Notes: a model not told the origin generated them from the sequence alone. A DNA stretch of 64,000 nt from Amantichitinum ursilacus (GCF_001294205.1 NZ_LAQT01000009.1:308323-372322), one strand, 5' to 3'. Numbered from the stretch's first letter, positions 1 through 9,600 are shown. Translations and numbers: made by a program.

Positions 1-1186
1 GCGCATGGCGCGTTTGTCGGAAGAGTGGAAGTTTGAAGAAGCCGCCGCCATCCGCGACCAGATCCAGGCGCTGGCGCGGATTCAGGAACGGCAGTTTGTG
101 TCGAGTAATACCAACGAGCTGGACGCCGATATCGTCGCCGCCGTGGTGGAAAACGGCACGGTGTGCCTGAACCTCGCCATGGTGCGTGGCGGCCGACACG
201 TGGGCGACAAAAATCTGTTCCCCACGCACGCGGAGGATTACGACGAGGCCGAAGCGCTGGAAGCCTTCCTCGCCCAGCATTATCTGGACCGCACGGTGCC
301 GCCGGTGGTGATCTGTTCGCCCGCGCCGCCCAATCTGGACGTGCTGACGCAACTGTTGACCGAGCAAGCGCAACGCAAAGTGATCATCAACGCCAATCCC
401 AACGGCGAACGTCGGGTGTGGCTGGAAATGGCGCGCAAAAACGCCAGCCTGGCCATCCAGCAACGCAGCAGCCATGCCGCCAGCCAGTCCGGGCGCTTGC
501 AAGCGCTGATCGAAGCTTTGGGTTTGCCGGAAGACGCGGCACGCATCGAGTGCTTTGATATTTCGCACACCATGGGCGAGGCCACCGTGGCGTCGTGCGT
601 GGTGTTTGATGATGGCGATATCCAGACCAGCCAGTACCGGCGCTACAACATCAATGGGATTACGCCGGGCGATGACTATGCCGCCATGCGCCAGGCCTTG
701 ACGCGCCGTTATGAGAAAATTGCAGCTGGCGAAGGTAAGGTGCCCGATCTTATTTTGATCGACGGCGGCAAAGGTCAGTTGTCGATGGCTGAGGCGGTGA
801 TGGAAGAGGTGGGCCTGCCGCAACCGGCGCTGATCGGCGTGGCCAAAGGCGAAACGCGTAAAGCCGGGCTGGAGCAACTGGTATTTGCCAGCACGCACAA
901 TGTGCTGCAACTGCCCCGCGACCATCCGGGCCTGCACCTGATCCAGCAAATCCGCGATGAGGCGCACCGGTTTGCCATTACCGGGCACCGTGCGCGCCGC
1001 GCCAAGGCGCGTGTGGCGTCCAGCCTGGAAGAAATTGAAGGCGTTGGCCCCAAGCGGCGGCAGAAATTGCTGGCGCGCTTTGGCGGGCTGCAAGGCGTAA
1101 AAGGCGCGGGCGTGGATGATTTGATGCAGGTGGACGGTATTAGCCAGGCGCTGGCCGAGAAGATTCATGCCGCATTGCGGGGCTAG
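1..1186 (+). CDS. uvrC: UvrABC system protein C, 3' part (5' end outside window)
   Basis: UvrC makes the two incisions flanking a DNA lesion in nucleotide excision repair, working with UvrA and UvrB. The reading frame is already open at the left edge, so about the first third (the GIY-YIG nuclease domain) is missing. Visible in order are a UVR motif that contacts UvrB (about window residues 3-35, EEWKFEEAAAIRDQI), the RNase H-like 5'-incision domain (CFDISH near residue 182, LILIDGGKGQL near 254), and a C-terminal tandem helix-hairpin-helix DNA-binding region (EEIEGVGPKRRQKLL onward, about 343-393). The visible domains look intact. The first ATG at base 5 is internal, not the true start. uvrC followed by pgsA is a common proteobacterial order. 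Confidence 0.96.
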   Translation, partial: RMARLSEEWKFEEAAAIRDQIQALARIQERQFVSSNTNELDADIVAAVVENGTVCLNLAMVRGGRHVGDKNLFPTHAEDYDEAEALEAFLAQHYLDRTVPPVVICSPAPPNLDVLTQLLTEQAQRKVIINANPNGERRVWLEMARKNASLAIQQRSSHAASQSGRLQALIEALGLPEDAARIECFDISHTMGEATVASCVVFDDGDIQTSQYRRYNINGITPGDDYAAMRQALTRRYEKIAAGEGKVPDLILIDGGKGQLSMAEAVMEEVGLPQPALIGVAKGETRKAGLEQLVFASTHNVLQLPRDHPGLHLIQQIRDEAHRFAITGHRARRAKARVASSLEEIEGVGPKRRQKLLARFGGLQGVKGAGVDDLMQVDGISQALAEKIHAALRG

Positions 1187-1308
1187 TCGCTGCGTGTTGC
1201 CTGCGCGCGCCGCCAATTTGAAAACGGCGTGTAAATGCACGCAGCGCTGTAAGACTAGCTGCGCATGTGCTGTTAGAATGCGGGTTTTGAACCGGACCGT
1301 GGCCCGCG

Positions 1309-1878
1309 ATGCCTTTTAATCTGCCGATCTTTCTGACCTGGCTGCGTGTAGCCGCAATTCCGGTATTTGTCGGCTTGTTCTATCTGCCCGACACCGCGGT
1401 TGCCATGCCGATGAAGAACATGATCGGCACCGCCATCTTTGCCGTGGCGGCGCTTACCGACTGGTTTGACGGGTTTCTGGCGCGGCGCTGGAACCAGACA
1501 TCGTCATTTGGCGCTTTTCTTGATCCGGTGGCCGACAAGCTGATGGTGGCTGCGGCGCTGATCCTGCTGGTGGAACTGGAGCGCGCGCCGTCGTGGCTGG
1601 CCGTCATTATCATCGGTCGCGAAATTACCATTTCTGCATTACGTGAATGGATGGCACAGCTTGGCAAATCGCGCAGCGTGGCCGTCGCTACCATCGGCAA
1701 ATTCAAGACCACGGCGCAGATGATCGCAATCCTGTTCCTGCTCTGGAACGACCCGCTCATCCCCGGTGTACCCACCTTGTTTATCGGAATGCTCGCGCTG
1801 TATGTCGCCGGCGTGCTGACCATCATTTCGATGTTCTATTACTTGCGCGTGGCGGCACAGCAGTTTCGCAGCGTGTAA
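1309..1878 (+). CDS. pgsA: CDP-diacylglycerol--glycerol-3-phosphate 3-phosphatidyltransferase
   Basis: This integral inner-membrane enzyme makes phosphatidylglycerol phosphate, the committed step to phosphatidylglycerol and cardiolipin. The 189-residue product has the usual length. The CDP-alcohol phosphotransferase signature is complete: D51, D54, G55, A58, R59, G68, D72 and D76 (DWFDGFLAR then GAFLDPVADK). Hydrophobic segments flank the motif. The gene starts 122 bp after uvrC. A TAGAAT -10-like hexamer at 1274-1279 suggests its own promoter, although the -35 is poor. It converges on the HD-GYP gene with 22 bp between stop codons. Confidence 0.95.
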   Translation: MPFNLPIFLTWLRVAAIPVFVGLFYLPDTAVAMPMKNMIGTAIFAVAALTDWFDGFLARRWNQTSSFGAFLDPVADKLMVAAALILLVELERAPSWLAVIIIGREITISALREWMAQLGKSRSVAVATIGKFKTTAQMIAILFLLWNDPLIPGVPTLFIGMLALYVAGVLTIISMFYYLRVAAQQFRSV

Positions 1879-1891
1879 CCGGCACGATGCC

Positions 1892-1912
1892 GGCGTGGAC
1901 TTAGACCACGCC
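1892..1912. terminator. Possible shared hairpin between convergent pgsA and HD-GYP gene
   Basis: A 7-bp perfect stem GGCGTGG / CCACGCC with a 7-nt loop (ACTTAGA) sits exactly where the two convergent genes meet, overlapping the stop codon of the minus-strand gene. There is no U-run on either side, so it is a weak terminator candidate at best. Confidence 0.3.
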
Positions 1913-2758
1913 GAGGGCCACGCGCTCATCCAGTTGTGCGCGGATTTCCTGCGCCAGACATTGCACCAGTTCGTGATCAACGCTGAGCGGGCGCGCGCTG
2001 ATATGCACCGGTAGCGGCCGCAAGTGCCAATCATTGGCGTTGCCCAATACCTTGAAACCGGTGCGACAAGCCGGGCAGGCGATCACATCGCCGCTACGGG
2101 TTTTGTGGGGAATGGCGATGATCGGGCCGCAGGTGGGGCAGTGCTGCATGGCGATACCTTTCTCGGAATGCCCCGCGATGTCGTCAAACGCGCCTGCGCG
2201 CGCCATCTTGATAAAGTGTCGCGCCAGTCCGCCATCAAATTGCGTATCGATATTATCTTCAATGGCTTGCAAGGCGGGCTCGATGCCGAGTTGGCGGCGA
2301 TAGGAGCGCGTTGAGGTCATCGCATCAAACGCGTCTACCAGCCCGACGATGCGCGCCACCAGCGGCAGCGCGTCGCCTTGCAGACCTTGCGGATAGCCCG
2401 TGCCATCGGGTGTTTCGTGATGCATCAGCACCGATTCACGGACCAGATGCGCTAGCGGATGGCCCACCAATGCGGCCAGACCGGTTTCCGGATGCGCGCG
2501 CATGGCATCGAACTCTTCGTCGCTCAGGCGGGTCGGTTTATTGAGGATGGTTTCGGCCACGCCGATCTTGCCCAGATCATGCACCAGCGCGCCGAGCGTA
2601 ATTTGCGCGACGTCGGGCGCGGGCAATTTGAGATCCAACGCCAGGCGTCGCGCCAGTTGCGATACGCGCCATAAATGTCCGCCCGCCCACGCGTCGCGCG
2701 CTTCCACCAGGGCGGCCTGGGTTATCAGGCTGATCAACAAGCGGGTCAGTAAATCCAT
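1901..2758 (-). CDS. HD-GYP domain protein with C-terminal zinc ribbon (probable c-di-GMP phosphodiesterase)
   Basis: The family hydrolyses cyclic-di-GMP to pGpG/GMP in the cytoplasm. In this 285-residue protein the HD-GYP domain fills residues about 8-195. The metal ligands are visible: H28, H60-D61 (HDLGKIG, K64), H89, H113-H114, and the GYP motif in ETPDGTGYPQG (GYP at 121-123). There is no N-terminal sensor or receiver domain. Instead a C-terminal segment carries two CxxC knuckles (C207/C210 and C228/C231) that look like a zinc ribbon. The active-site set seems complete, so activity is likely. The role of the ribbon (regulation, nucleic-acid or protein contact) is not evident. It is transcribed divergently from the DAHP synthase gene. 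Confidence 0.88.
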   Translation of the reverse strand: MDLLTRLLISLITQAALVEARDAWAGGHLWRVSQLARRLALDLKLPAPDVAQITLGALVHDLGKIGVAETILNKPTRLSDEEFDAMRAHPETGLAALVGHPLAHLVRESVLMHHETPDGTGYPQGLQGDALPLVARIVGLVDAFDAMTSTRSYRRQLGIEPALQAIEDNIDTQFDGGLARHFIKMARAGAFDDIAGHSEKGIAMQHCPTCGPIIAIPHKTRSGDVIACPACRTGFKVLGNANDWHLRPLPVHISARPLSVDHELVQCLAQEIRAQLDERVALGVV

Positions 2759-2926
2759 ATCAGCCTTGTGCTGGGGTTGCTGTGATTACGCTAAAAACGG
2801 CCGCGTAAGCCGTGTAATGACCTGATTGGCACTCGTAGAGGTTGCCTGAACCGGCGCTCTGGTTTCCAATCGGGGTCTTGCGCTTTTTGCCTTCCCGTCT
2901 TCGGACACGAATATTCAGGAACAACC

Positions 2927-3943
2927 ATGATTATCGTCATGCAACAAAACGCCACCGCTGCACACATCGATGGCGTCATCAGCGAGATCCGTAAGGCGGG
3001 CTTGCAAGAGCATGTCTCGCGCGGCGCAGAACTGACCATCATTGGTGCCATTGGCGACGAAAACAAGCTGGACCTGGCGCATTTTGAAATCATGCCCGGC
3101 GTGGAACGCGCCCACCGCGTGGCCAAGCAATACAAGATTGTCGCGCGCGCGACGCACCCGCAAGGCTCGGTGATCCGCGTGCGCGGTATTCCGATTGGCG
3201 GAGAACAGATTCAGGTGATTGGCGGGCCGTGCTCGGTGGAAACCCAGGCGCAAATGGATGAGTCGGCGGCGGCGGTCGCGGCGGCGGGATGTCGCATGAT
3301 GCGCGGCGGGGCATTCAAACCGCGCACCAGTCCGTATGCGTTTCAGGGGCTGGGCGTGGAAGGGCTGGAGTTCTTTCAGCGTTCGGCGCGCCAGCACAAT
3401 CTGCCCATCGTGACCGAACTGATGGATGTGCGCATGCTCGACACTTTTATCGAGCATGAAGTCGACGTCATCCAGATCGGCGCGCGCAATATGCAGAATT
3501 TTGATTTGCTGAAAGAAGTGGGGCGCGTCAACAAGCCGGTCATCCTCAAACGCGGCTTGTCGGCCACGATTTCGGAATGGCTGATGTCGGCGGAGTACAT
3601 TGCGGCGGGCGGCAATCACAACATCATTTTTTGCGAGCGCGGCATCCGCACGTTTGAGACGGCGTATCGCAATGTGCTCGATATCACCGCCATCCCGGTC
3701 ATCAAGCGCGAAACGCATTTACCGGTGATCGTCGATCCGAGCCACGCCGGGGGCAAAGCCTGGATGGTGCCTGCCCTGGCGCAAGCGGCAGTGGCAGCAG
3801 GCGCTGACGGTTTGTTGATCGAAATGCACCCCAATCCCTGCGAAGCGTGGTGTGATGCCGACCAGGCGCTGACCCCGGCCGAGCTGAAACAACTGATGAC
3901 CACGCTGGGCGCGATTGCCCAGGCAGTGGGGCGTTCGATCTGA
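2927..3943 (+). CDS. aroF: 3-deoxy-7-phosphoheptulonate (DAHP) synthase, type I-beta
   Basis: The enzyme condenses phosphoenolpyruvate with erythrose 4-phosphate, the first step of the shikimate pathway. The 338-residue protein has an N-terminal ferredoxin-like/ACT-like regulatory module (about 1-70) followed by the TIM barrel, with GGPCSVE at 99-105, KPRTSPYAFQG near 127 and the metal-site HAGGK near the C-terminus. This domain order is the AroA-I-beta layout, in which the N-terminal module confers feedback inhibition by aromatic amino acids. It is the first gene of an aromatic cluster with tyrA downstream. The gene symbol follows common usage for this group and does not assert E. coli AroF allostery. 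Confidence 0.93.
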   Translation: MIIVMQQNATAAHIDGVISEIRKAGLQEHVSRGAELTIIGAIGDENKLDLAHFEIMPGVERAHRVAKQYKIVARATHPQGSVIRVRGIPIGGEQIQVIGGPCSVETQAQMDESAAAVAAAGCRMMRGGAFKPRTSPYAFQGLGVEGLEFFQRSARQHNLPIVTELMDVRMLDTFIEHEVDVIQIGARNMQNFDLLKEVGRVNKPVILKRGLSATISEWLMSAEYIAAGGNHNIIFCERGIRTFETAYRNVLDITAIPVIKRETHLPVIVDPSHAGGKAWMVPALAQAAVAAGADGLLIEMHPNPCEAWCDADQALTPAELKQLMTTLGAIAQAVGRSI

Positions 3944-4044
3944 TTGATTTGATGGCCGCGAACAGCGCGCAGGCAACTGATCGCGCCCGCCGTGGTCGCA
4001 TGGCATTGCCCAAAACAGATAAACCAACACATCCGGAGAACCCA

Positions 4045-4746
4045 ATGAAACTGCTGCAAACCTGGCTGGTGGCCGGCGCGTTACTGGCGGCCAGTCTTAG
4101 CGCGCAGGCGCTGTCGCTGCTGGATGGCGACTATGAGCTGCAGTCCTGGCGCATTAATGGTCAGGAATTGTCGGCCAAAGCCATCGACGAACAACAGCGT
4201 CCGGTGACGATGAGCATCAAGGGCGCAAAGATCAGCGGGTTTTCGGGGTGCAACCGGTTTATGGGCGCGATTGAATATCCCGACTTCAAGATCGGCCCGC
4301 TGGCGGGTACGCGTATGGCGTGTCTGGATACCGAGTCGTCCGAGAAAGAACGCGATGTGCTGCAGTTGCTGAACAAAGCGAAAAGTTATGACCTCACCCG
4401 CGATGGCAAGCTGGTGTTCAAATCCGGCAATACCGACCAACTGGTGTTTGTGCACAAGGCGCAACTGGTCGAGAAAGTCATTCAGATTGCCCCGGAAACC
4501 GTGCCGTGCACGGCGGGCGCCGCCAAAATGGATTGCCTGCAGTTCCGGGAAAAGGCCGATGGCCCATGGCAGCTGTTGTATGGCGGCATCGAAGGCTTTA
4601 ACTACGCGCCGGGCAAACTGTATACGTTGCGCATTTCCGAAGCGCCGGTTGCCGATGCGCCTGCGGATGGCTCCAGGATCAAACGCACGCTGCTGCAGAT
4701 CATCAGCACGTATCGCGAAGAGGACGTGCAAGGTAAAGCGCAATGA
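4045..4746 (+). CDS. Exported META-domain / DUF4377-like protein
   Basis: The start was placed at the ATG at 4045, which follows a GGAGAA ribosome site and opens a clean signal peptide (MKLLQTWLVAGALLAASLSA, about 22 residues). The upstream in-frame ATG at 3949 gives a charged, non-signal leader. The 233-residue product has a META domain at about 25-125 (FSGCNRFMG is typical; HslJ-like stress proteins share it), then a DUF4377-like module (about 135-225, KMDCLQFREKADGPWQLLYG). The likely location is periplasm or outer membrane. Its molecular function is unknown. Its stop codon overlaps the tyrA start (ATGA), so the two are translationally coupled, which is an odd partner for an aromatic-synthesis gene. 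Confidence 0.82.
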   Translation: MKLLQTWLVAGALLAASLSAQALSLLDGDYELQSWRINGQELSAKAIDEQQRPVTMSIKGAKISGFSGCNRFMGAIEYPDFKIGPLAGTRMACLDTESSEKERDVLQLLNKAKSYDLTRDGKLVFKSGNTDQLVFVHKAQLVEKVIQIAPETVPCTAGAAKMDCLQFREKADGPWQLLYGGIEGFNYAPGKLYTLRISEAPVADAPADGSRIKRTLLQIISTYREEDVQGKAQ

Positions 4747-5615
4747 CCCCTGTGCGAAAACTGGTGCTGCTGGGCACTGGCTTGATCGGCGGCTCGTTTG
4801 CGCTGGCGTTGAAACGCGTGCGGCTGGTGCAGCACGTGGTGGGCGTAGGGCGTAATCCGGACAATCTGGCGCGCGCCATCGAGCTGAATGTCATTGACGT
4901 CGCCACCGCCGACGCGGCCGAAGCGGTGGTCGATGCCGATCTGGTGTTGCTGGCCACGCCGGTGGGCCAGATGGGCGCGCTGATGCAACGTATCGCACCG
5001 CACCTTGCGCCCGGTTGCCTGGTCACCGATGGCGGCTCCACCAAGCAGGACGTCTGCGCCCTGTTTCGCGAAAACCTGCCGGAGCATCTGGCGTGGTGTG
5101 TACCGGGCCATCCGATTGCCGGTTCTGATTTGTCGGGGGCTGCGGCGGCGCAATACGGTTTGTTTGAAGGCCGTCGCGTGGTGCTGACGCCCTTGGCGGA
5201 GACCGACCCGGCCAGTACCGCCCGCATTGAAGCGTTGTGGCAGCAATGTGGCGCGGTGGTGCATACCATGCAGGCGGCGCAGCATGACGGCGTATTCGCG
5301 GCCGTAAGCCATATGCCTCACTTGCTGGCTTTCGCATATATGAATACCGTACTGGCGCGCGCCGACGCCGACACCTGCCTTGAATTTGCTGCGTCGGGCT
5401 TTCGCGATTTCACCCGCATTGCCGGCTCGCATCCCGATATGTGGCGCGACATCGCGCTGGCCAATCGCAGCGCTTTGTTGCAAGACCTGAAATCCTGCGC
5501 TGCCCAGTTGCAACAAGTGATTGCGCTGGTTGAAGCCGAAGACCGCGATGGCATGACGGATTATTTCGCCCAGGCCAGTAAAGCCCGCGTGGCCTGGGGC
5601 AACCGCAAGCGGTAA
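4743..5615 (+). CDS. tyrA: Prephenate dehydrogenase
   Basis: The enzyme oxidatively decarboxylates prephenate to 4-hydroxyphenylpyruvate using NAD(P) for tyrosine synthesis. The 290-residue protein starts with a Rossmann nucleotide-binding motif (GTGLIGGSFA, residues 11-20). It continues with the typical GHPIAGSD and AVSHMPHLLA motifs, the latter carrying a family histidine, and an all-helical C-terminal dimerisation domain. No chorismate mutase or ACT domain is fused. The start overlaps the preceding gene by 4 bp. In many betaproteobacteria tyrA is followed by aroA and cmk; here an aldo/keto reductase gene stands in the aroA position. Confidence 0.95.
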   Translation: MTPVRKLVLLGTGLIGGSFALALKRVRLVQHVVGVGRNPDNLARAIELNVIDVATADAAEAVVDADLVLLATPVGQMGALMQRIAPHLAPGCLVTDGGSTKQDVCALFRENLPEHLAWCVPGHPIAGSDLSGAAAAQYGLFEGRRVVLTPLAETDPASTARIEALWQQCGAVVHTMQAAQHDGVFAAVSHMPHLLAFAYMNTVLARADADTCLEFAASGFRDFTRIAGSHPDMWRDIALANRSALLQDLKSCAAQLQQVIALVEAEDRDGMTDYFAQASKARVAWGNRKR

Positions 5616-5691
5616 CGCTAAAAGAAAAAACAACAAGGTCGCGCCCGCAAGGGCGGGCCATCACGACGACACACATGGACAGGACTAAAGC

Positions 5692-6687
5692 ATGACTTAT
5701 ATTGCGCACCCCGACCGTTACGATGACCGCATGCCGTATCGCCGCTGCGGCAACAGCGGCCTTAAGCTGCCGGCGATTTCGCTGGGTCTGTGGCACAACT
5801 TTGGCGACAACAAGCCGTTTGATAACTCGCGCGCCATGGTGCGTGCCGCGTTTGATGCCGGCATTACCCATTTCGATCTGGCCAACAACTATGGCCCGCC
5901 CGCCGGTTCGGCCGAAGAAACGTTTGGCCGTCTGCTGGCGACCGATCTCAAGCCCTATCGTGACGAGCTGATCATTTCGTCCAAAGCGGGCTGGCAGATG
6001 TGGCCGGGCCCGTATGGCGATTTCGGCAGCCGCAAATATCTGATGGCCAGCTGTGATCAAAGCCTGAAGCGCATGGGCCTTGAATATGTGGACATCTTCT
6101 ATTCGCACCGTCCTGATCCGGATACCCCGATTGAAGAAACCATGGGTGCGCTGGACGCCATCGTGCGTCAGGGCAAGGCGCTGTACGTCGGCATTTCGTC
6201 GTACTCGGCCGAGCAGACCAAAGTGGCTGCGCGCGTGCTGAAAGAACTGGGCACGCCTTGCCTGATCCATCAGCCGTCGTATTCGATGTTGGATCGCTGG
6301 ATTGAGGATGGTCTGACTGACGTGCTGACGGAAGAAGGCATCGGTTCGATCGCATTCTGCCCACTGGCGCAAGGCCTGCTGACCAGCCGCTATCTGAATG
6401 GCGTCCCTGCGGATTCGCGCGCGGCCGACAGCAGCAACCCGTTCTTGTCCACCGACAAAGTGGAACAGCGTCTGGCGCAGGTCAAAAAGCTGAATGAAGT
6501 GGCCGTGGCGCGCGGACAGACGCTGGCGCAAATGTCGCTGGCGTGGGCGTTGCGCACCGTTACCACCGTCATCATCGGCGCCAGCCGCGTCGAGCAAATC
6601 GAAGAAAACCTGGGTGCGGTCAAAAACCTGGACTTCTCGGTGGAAGAACTGGCTCGCATTGAAGACATCCTGGCTGGACGAGGCTAA
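5692..6687 (+). CDS. gpr: Aldo/keto reductase, YghZ / L-glyceraldehyde-3-phosphate reductase-like
   Basis: This NADPH-dependent TIM-barrel oxidoreductase is similar to E. coli YghZ (Gpr), which reduces L-glyceraldehyde 3-phosphate and methylglyoxal. The 331-residue protein has the N-terminal [20 protein letters not shown] signature, the catalytic Asp/Tyr in [10 protein letters not shown], the Lys in IISSKAGW and the His in FYSHRPDP. A cofactor-binding IIGAS motif lies near the C-terminus. It is only 2 bp upstream of cmk and probably cotranscribed with it. The 76-bp gap after tyrA contains a small hairpin (5643-5658) without a U-run. The exact substrate is inferred from family similarity. Confidence 0.88.
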   Translation: MTYIAHPDRYDDRMPYRRCGNSGLKLPAISLGLWHNFGDNKPFDNSRAMVRAAFDAGITHFDLANNYGPPAGSAEETFGRLLATDLKPYRDELIISSKAGWQMWPGPYGDFGSRKYLMASCDQSLKRMGLEYVDIFYSHRPDPDTPIEETMGALDAIVRQGKALYVGISSYSAEQTKVAARVLKELGTPCLIHQPSYSMLDRWIEDGLTDVLTEEGIGSIAFCPLAQGLLTSRYLNGVPADSRAADSSNPFLSTDKVEQRLAQVKKLNEVAVARGQTLAQMSLAWALRTVTTVIIGASRVEQIEENLGAVKNLDFSVEELARIEDILAGRG

Positions 6688-6689
6688 GC

Positions 6690-7349
6690 ATGGCAGTACC
6701 GGTAATTGCCATCGACGGCCCTTCCGCGTCGGGCAAAGGCACGATTGCACAACGTGTAGCGGACGCGCTCGGTTTCCATTATCTGGATTCCGGCGCGCTG
6801 TACCGGCTGACGGCGCTGGCCGCCAGCCGCCAGGGCATCCATTGGGATGACGAACATGGTGTAGCCGCGGTGGCGCATGCGCTGGATGTGCGCTTCGCAG
6901 GCGAGCACATCTATCTGGCGGGCGATGATGTCAGCCACATGATCCGCTCGGAAACCATCGGCGTGGGTGCGTCGCAAGTGGCGGCGCTGCCGCTGGTGCG
7001 CGCGGCCTTGCTGGAACGCCAGCGCGCGTTTGCGCAAGCGCCGGGTCTGGTGGCCGATGGTCGCGATATGGGGTCGGTGGTGTTTCCGCAGGCGCCGCTC
7101 AAGGTGTTTTTGACGGCAACTGCGGAGGTGCGCGCCGAACGCCGCTACAAGCAATTGATCGGACGTGGCGAAAACGCGGATCTGGCAGCCATTACCGCTG
7201 ATCTGGAAGCGCGCGATGCGCGGGATCGTGCGCGCTCGGTGGCGCCGCTGCGGCAGTTGCCCGACGCGCATTTGCTGGAAACTTCGGCGCTGGGCATCGA
7301 GGCCGCGGTAGGGCAGGTGCTGCAATGGTGGCATGCCAACGCCGCCTGA
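6690..7349 (+). CDS. cmk: Cytidylate kinase
   Basis: Cmk phosphorylates CMP and dCMP with ATP in the cytoplasm. The 219-residue product has the P-loop GPSASGKGT at residues 10-18, the YRLTALAA helix, the [13 protein letters not shown]-binding segment, and the LID region around [14 protein letters not shown]. The length is normal. It sits directly upstream of rpsA as in most proteobacteria, and downstream of the aldo/keto reductase with a 2-bp gap. Confidence 0.96.
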   Translation: MAVPVIAIDGPSASGKGTIAQRVADALGFHYLDSGALYRLTALAASRQGIHWDDEHGVAAVAHALDVRFAGEHIYLAGDDVSHMIRSETIGVGASQVAALPLVRAALLERQRAFAQAPGLVADGRDMGSVVFPQAPLKVFLTATAEVRAERRYKQLIGRGENADLAAITADLEARDARDRARSVAPLRQLPDAHLLETSALGIEAAVGQVLQWWHANAA

Positions 7350-7371
7350 CCTTCCGATAATCGCTAAATAC

Positions 7372-7400
7372 TTGAAGCGATGCGAAGAATTCTTTAACAT
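7372..7400 (+). promoter_or_regulatory. Probable sigma-70 promoter of rpsA
   Basis: A -35 TTGAAG (7372-7377) and a -10 TAACAT (7395-7400) are separated by exactly 17 bp, about 155 bp upstream of the rpsA start. The long untranslated leader fits the known autoregulation of S1 synthesis. The promoter is judged by consensus only. Confidence 0.55.
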
Positions 7401-7555
7401 CGCTGCTTTCGCGAGTCGACCCTGTAGCTGGTGGCTGGCTCGCCTTTGCGCCGACAGGCGCGTTTTGGTGATCAATCCTGCGCAAAGCAGGCCTGATCTG
7501 GTGTAACTAACCCCCTCCGGGCCTCAAGTCCGGGGATGCTGGAACTTCTCAACAC

Positions 7556-9256
7556 ATGACAACTGCAACCCTCAACACTTCCATGGAAAGCTTTGCAGCG
7601 CTTTTCGAGGAAAGCCTCACGCGTCAAGAGATGCGCGCAGGTGAAGTGATTACCGCCGAAGTCGTCGGTATCGATAATAACTTCGTGACCGTGAACGCCG
7701 GTCTGAAGTCGGAATCGCTGATTCCGCTGGAAGAGTTCAAGAATGACAACGGCGAAGTCGAAGTTGCAATCGGCGACTTCGTGCCGGTGGCGATCGACAG
7801 CCTGGAAAACGGCTACGGCGAAACCAAGCTCTCCCGTGAAAAGGCCAAGCGCCTGGCCTCGTGGATCGAGCTGGAAGACTGCCTGGAGAAGGGCGCCGTG
7901 ATGACCGGCGTGATCTCTGGCAAGGTCAAGGGCGGCCTGACCGTTATGGTCAATGGCCTGCGCGCCTTCCTGCCGGGTTCGCTCGTCGACATCCGTCCGG
8001 TAAAAGACACCACCCCGTTCGAAGGCAAGCAGATCGAATTCAAGGTGATCAAGCTGGATCGCAAGCGCAACAACGTGGTGGTTTCGCGTCGCGCCGTTCT
8101 GGAAGAATCGCTGGGCGAAGAACGTCAGAAGCTGCTCGAAACCCTGCGCGAAGGCGCAGTGGTCAAGGGTATCGTCAAGAACATCACCGACTACGGCGCC
8201 TTCGTGGACCTGGGCGGTATCGATGGTCTGCTGCACATCACCGATCTGGCATGGCGTCGCGTGAAGCACCCGTCCGAAGTGCTGGCTGTTGGCGATGAAG
8301 TCGAAGCCAAGGTCCTGAAGTTCGATCAAGAGAAGAACCGCGTATCGCTGGGTCTGAAGCAACTGGGCGAAGATCCGTGGGTGGGTCTGTCCCGTCGTTA
8401 CCCGCAAGGCACCCGTCTGTTCGGCAAGGTGACCAACCTGACCGACTACGGCGCGTTCGTTGAAATCGAACAAGGCATCGAAGGCCTGGTGCACGTGTCC
8501 GAAATGGACTGGACCAACAAGAACGTTCATCCGTCCAAGGTTGTTTCGCTGGGCGACGAAGTTGAAGTGATGATCCTGGATATCGACGAAGAGAAGCGTC
8601 GTATCAGCTTGGGCATGAAGCAATGCGCGGCTAATCCTTGGGACGAATTCGCTGAAAACTTCAAGAAGGGCGACAAGCTGAAGGGCGCGATCAAGTCGAT
8701 TACCGACTTCGGCGTGTTCGTTGGCCTGCCTGGCGGCATCGATGGCCTGGTTCACCTGTCCGACCTGTCGTGGCAAGTGACTGGCGAAGAAGCCGTGCGC
8801 AACTTCAAGAAGGGTGACGAAGTTGAAGCCGTTGTCCTGTCGATCGACGTGGACAAAGAGCGCATCAGCCTCGGCATCAAGCAACTGGAAGGCGATCCGT
8901 TCAACAACTACGTGGCCAGCAGCGACAAGGGCGCCATCGTCAAGGGTACCGTCAAGTCCCTGGATGCCAAGGGTGCTGTGATTGCGCTGACCGACGAAGT
9001 TGAAGGCTACCTGCGTTCGACCGAAGTTTCGCGTGACCGCGTTGAAGACATCCGTTCCGTCCTGAAAGAAGGCGATGCGGTTGAAGCCATGATCATCAAC
9101 GTTGATCGCAAGAATCGTTCGATCAACCTGTCGATCAAAGCCAAGGACATGGGTGACGAGAAAGATGCGATGTCGCGTCTGTCGTCCGACGCCACTGCTG
9201 GTACGACCAACCTGGGTGCCCTGCTCAAAGCCAAGCTGTCCGGCTCGGCTGAGTAA
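7556..9256 (+). CDS. rpsA: 30S ribosomal protein S1
   Basis: S1 binds mRNA on the 30S subunit and is needed to start translation on structured or weak-SD messages. The 566-residue protein has six S1 OB-fold repeats (roughly 28-95, 113-178, 200-268, 285-355, 372-442 and 459-528); [19 protein letters not shown] motifs recur in the middle repeats. Codon use is visibly more biased than in neighbours (CTG, CGT, GAA, AAG), as expected for a highly expressed gene. It lies between cmk and ihfB, and a terminator follows ihfB. Confidence 0.98.
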   Translation: MTTATLNTSMESFAALFEESLTRQEMRAGEVITAEVVGIDNNFVTVNAGLKSESLIPLEEFKNDNGEVEVAIGDFVPVAIDSLENGYGETKLSREKAKRLASWIELEDCLEKGAVMTGVISGKVKGGLTVMVNGLRAFLPGSLVDIRPVKDTTPFEGKQIEFKVIKLDRKRNNVVVSRRAVLEESLGEERQKLLETLREGAVVKGIVKNITDYGAFVDLGGIDGLLHITDLAWRRVKHPSEVLAVGDEVEAKVLKFDQEKNRVSLGLKQLGEDPWVGLSRRYPQGTRLFGKVTNLTDYGAFVEIEQGIEGLVHVSEMDWTNKNVHPSKVVSLGDEVEVMILDIDEEKRRISLGMKQCAANPWDEFAENFKKGDKLKGAIKSITDFGVFVGLPGGIDGLVHLSDLSWQVTGEEAVRNFKKGDEVEAVVLSIDVDKERISLGIKQLEGDPFNNYVASSDKGAIVKGTVKSLDAKGAVIALTDEVEGYLRSTEVSRDRVEDIRSVLKEGDAVEAMIINVDRKNRSINLSIKAKDMGDEKDAMSRLSSDATAGTTNLGALLKAKLSGSAE

Positions 9257-9270
9257 GGAATTCAGGCAGC

Positions 9271-9555
9271 ATGACGAAGTCCGAGCTCATCGCGAAACTC
9301 ACCTCGCGCTATCCGCAACTGGTGACCAAAGACGCTGAGCTGGCCGTCAAGACCATACTCGATGCCATGGCCAAAAGCCTGGCTCAAGGTCAGCGCATCG
9401 AGATCCGTGGCTTTGGCAGCTTTGACCTCAACTACCGGCCGCCACGCGTCGGTCGCAATCCGAAGTCCGGCTCTCGAGTCGAGGTTCCGGAAAAGTTCGT
9501 GCCCCACTTCAAAGCGGGCAAGGAACTGCGCGAGCGCGTAGACGAACTGCTGTAA
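9271..9555 (+). CDS. ihfB: Integration host factor subunit beta
   Basis: IHF-beta is a small DNA-bending protein that pairs with IHF-alpha. The 94-residue product carries the HU/IHF signature [20 protein letters not shown] with the intercalating proline on the beta arm. It follows rpsA by 14 bp and ends at a strong terminator, which gives the conserved cmk-rpsA-ihfB transcription unit. Confidence 0.97.
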   Translation: MTKSELIAKLTSRYPQLVTKDAELAVKTILDAMAKSLAQGQRIEIRGFGSFDLNYRPPRVGRNPKSGSRVEVPEKFVPHFKAGKELRERVDELL

Positions 9556-9572
9556 TTGCTAGCTAGTCCCTC

Positions 9573-9600
9573 AAACGGCGTCCTTCGGGGCGCCGTTTTT
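9573..9600 (+). terminator. Rho-independent terminator after ihfB
   Basis: A 10-bp GC-rich stem (AACGGCGTCC with GGGCGCCGTT, one G-U pair) is closed by a UUCG tetraloop and followed by five Ts. Confidence 0.92.
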
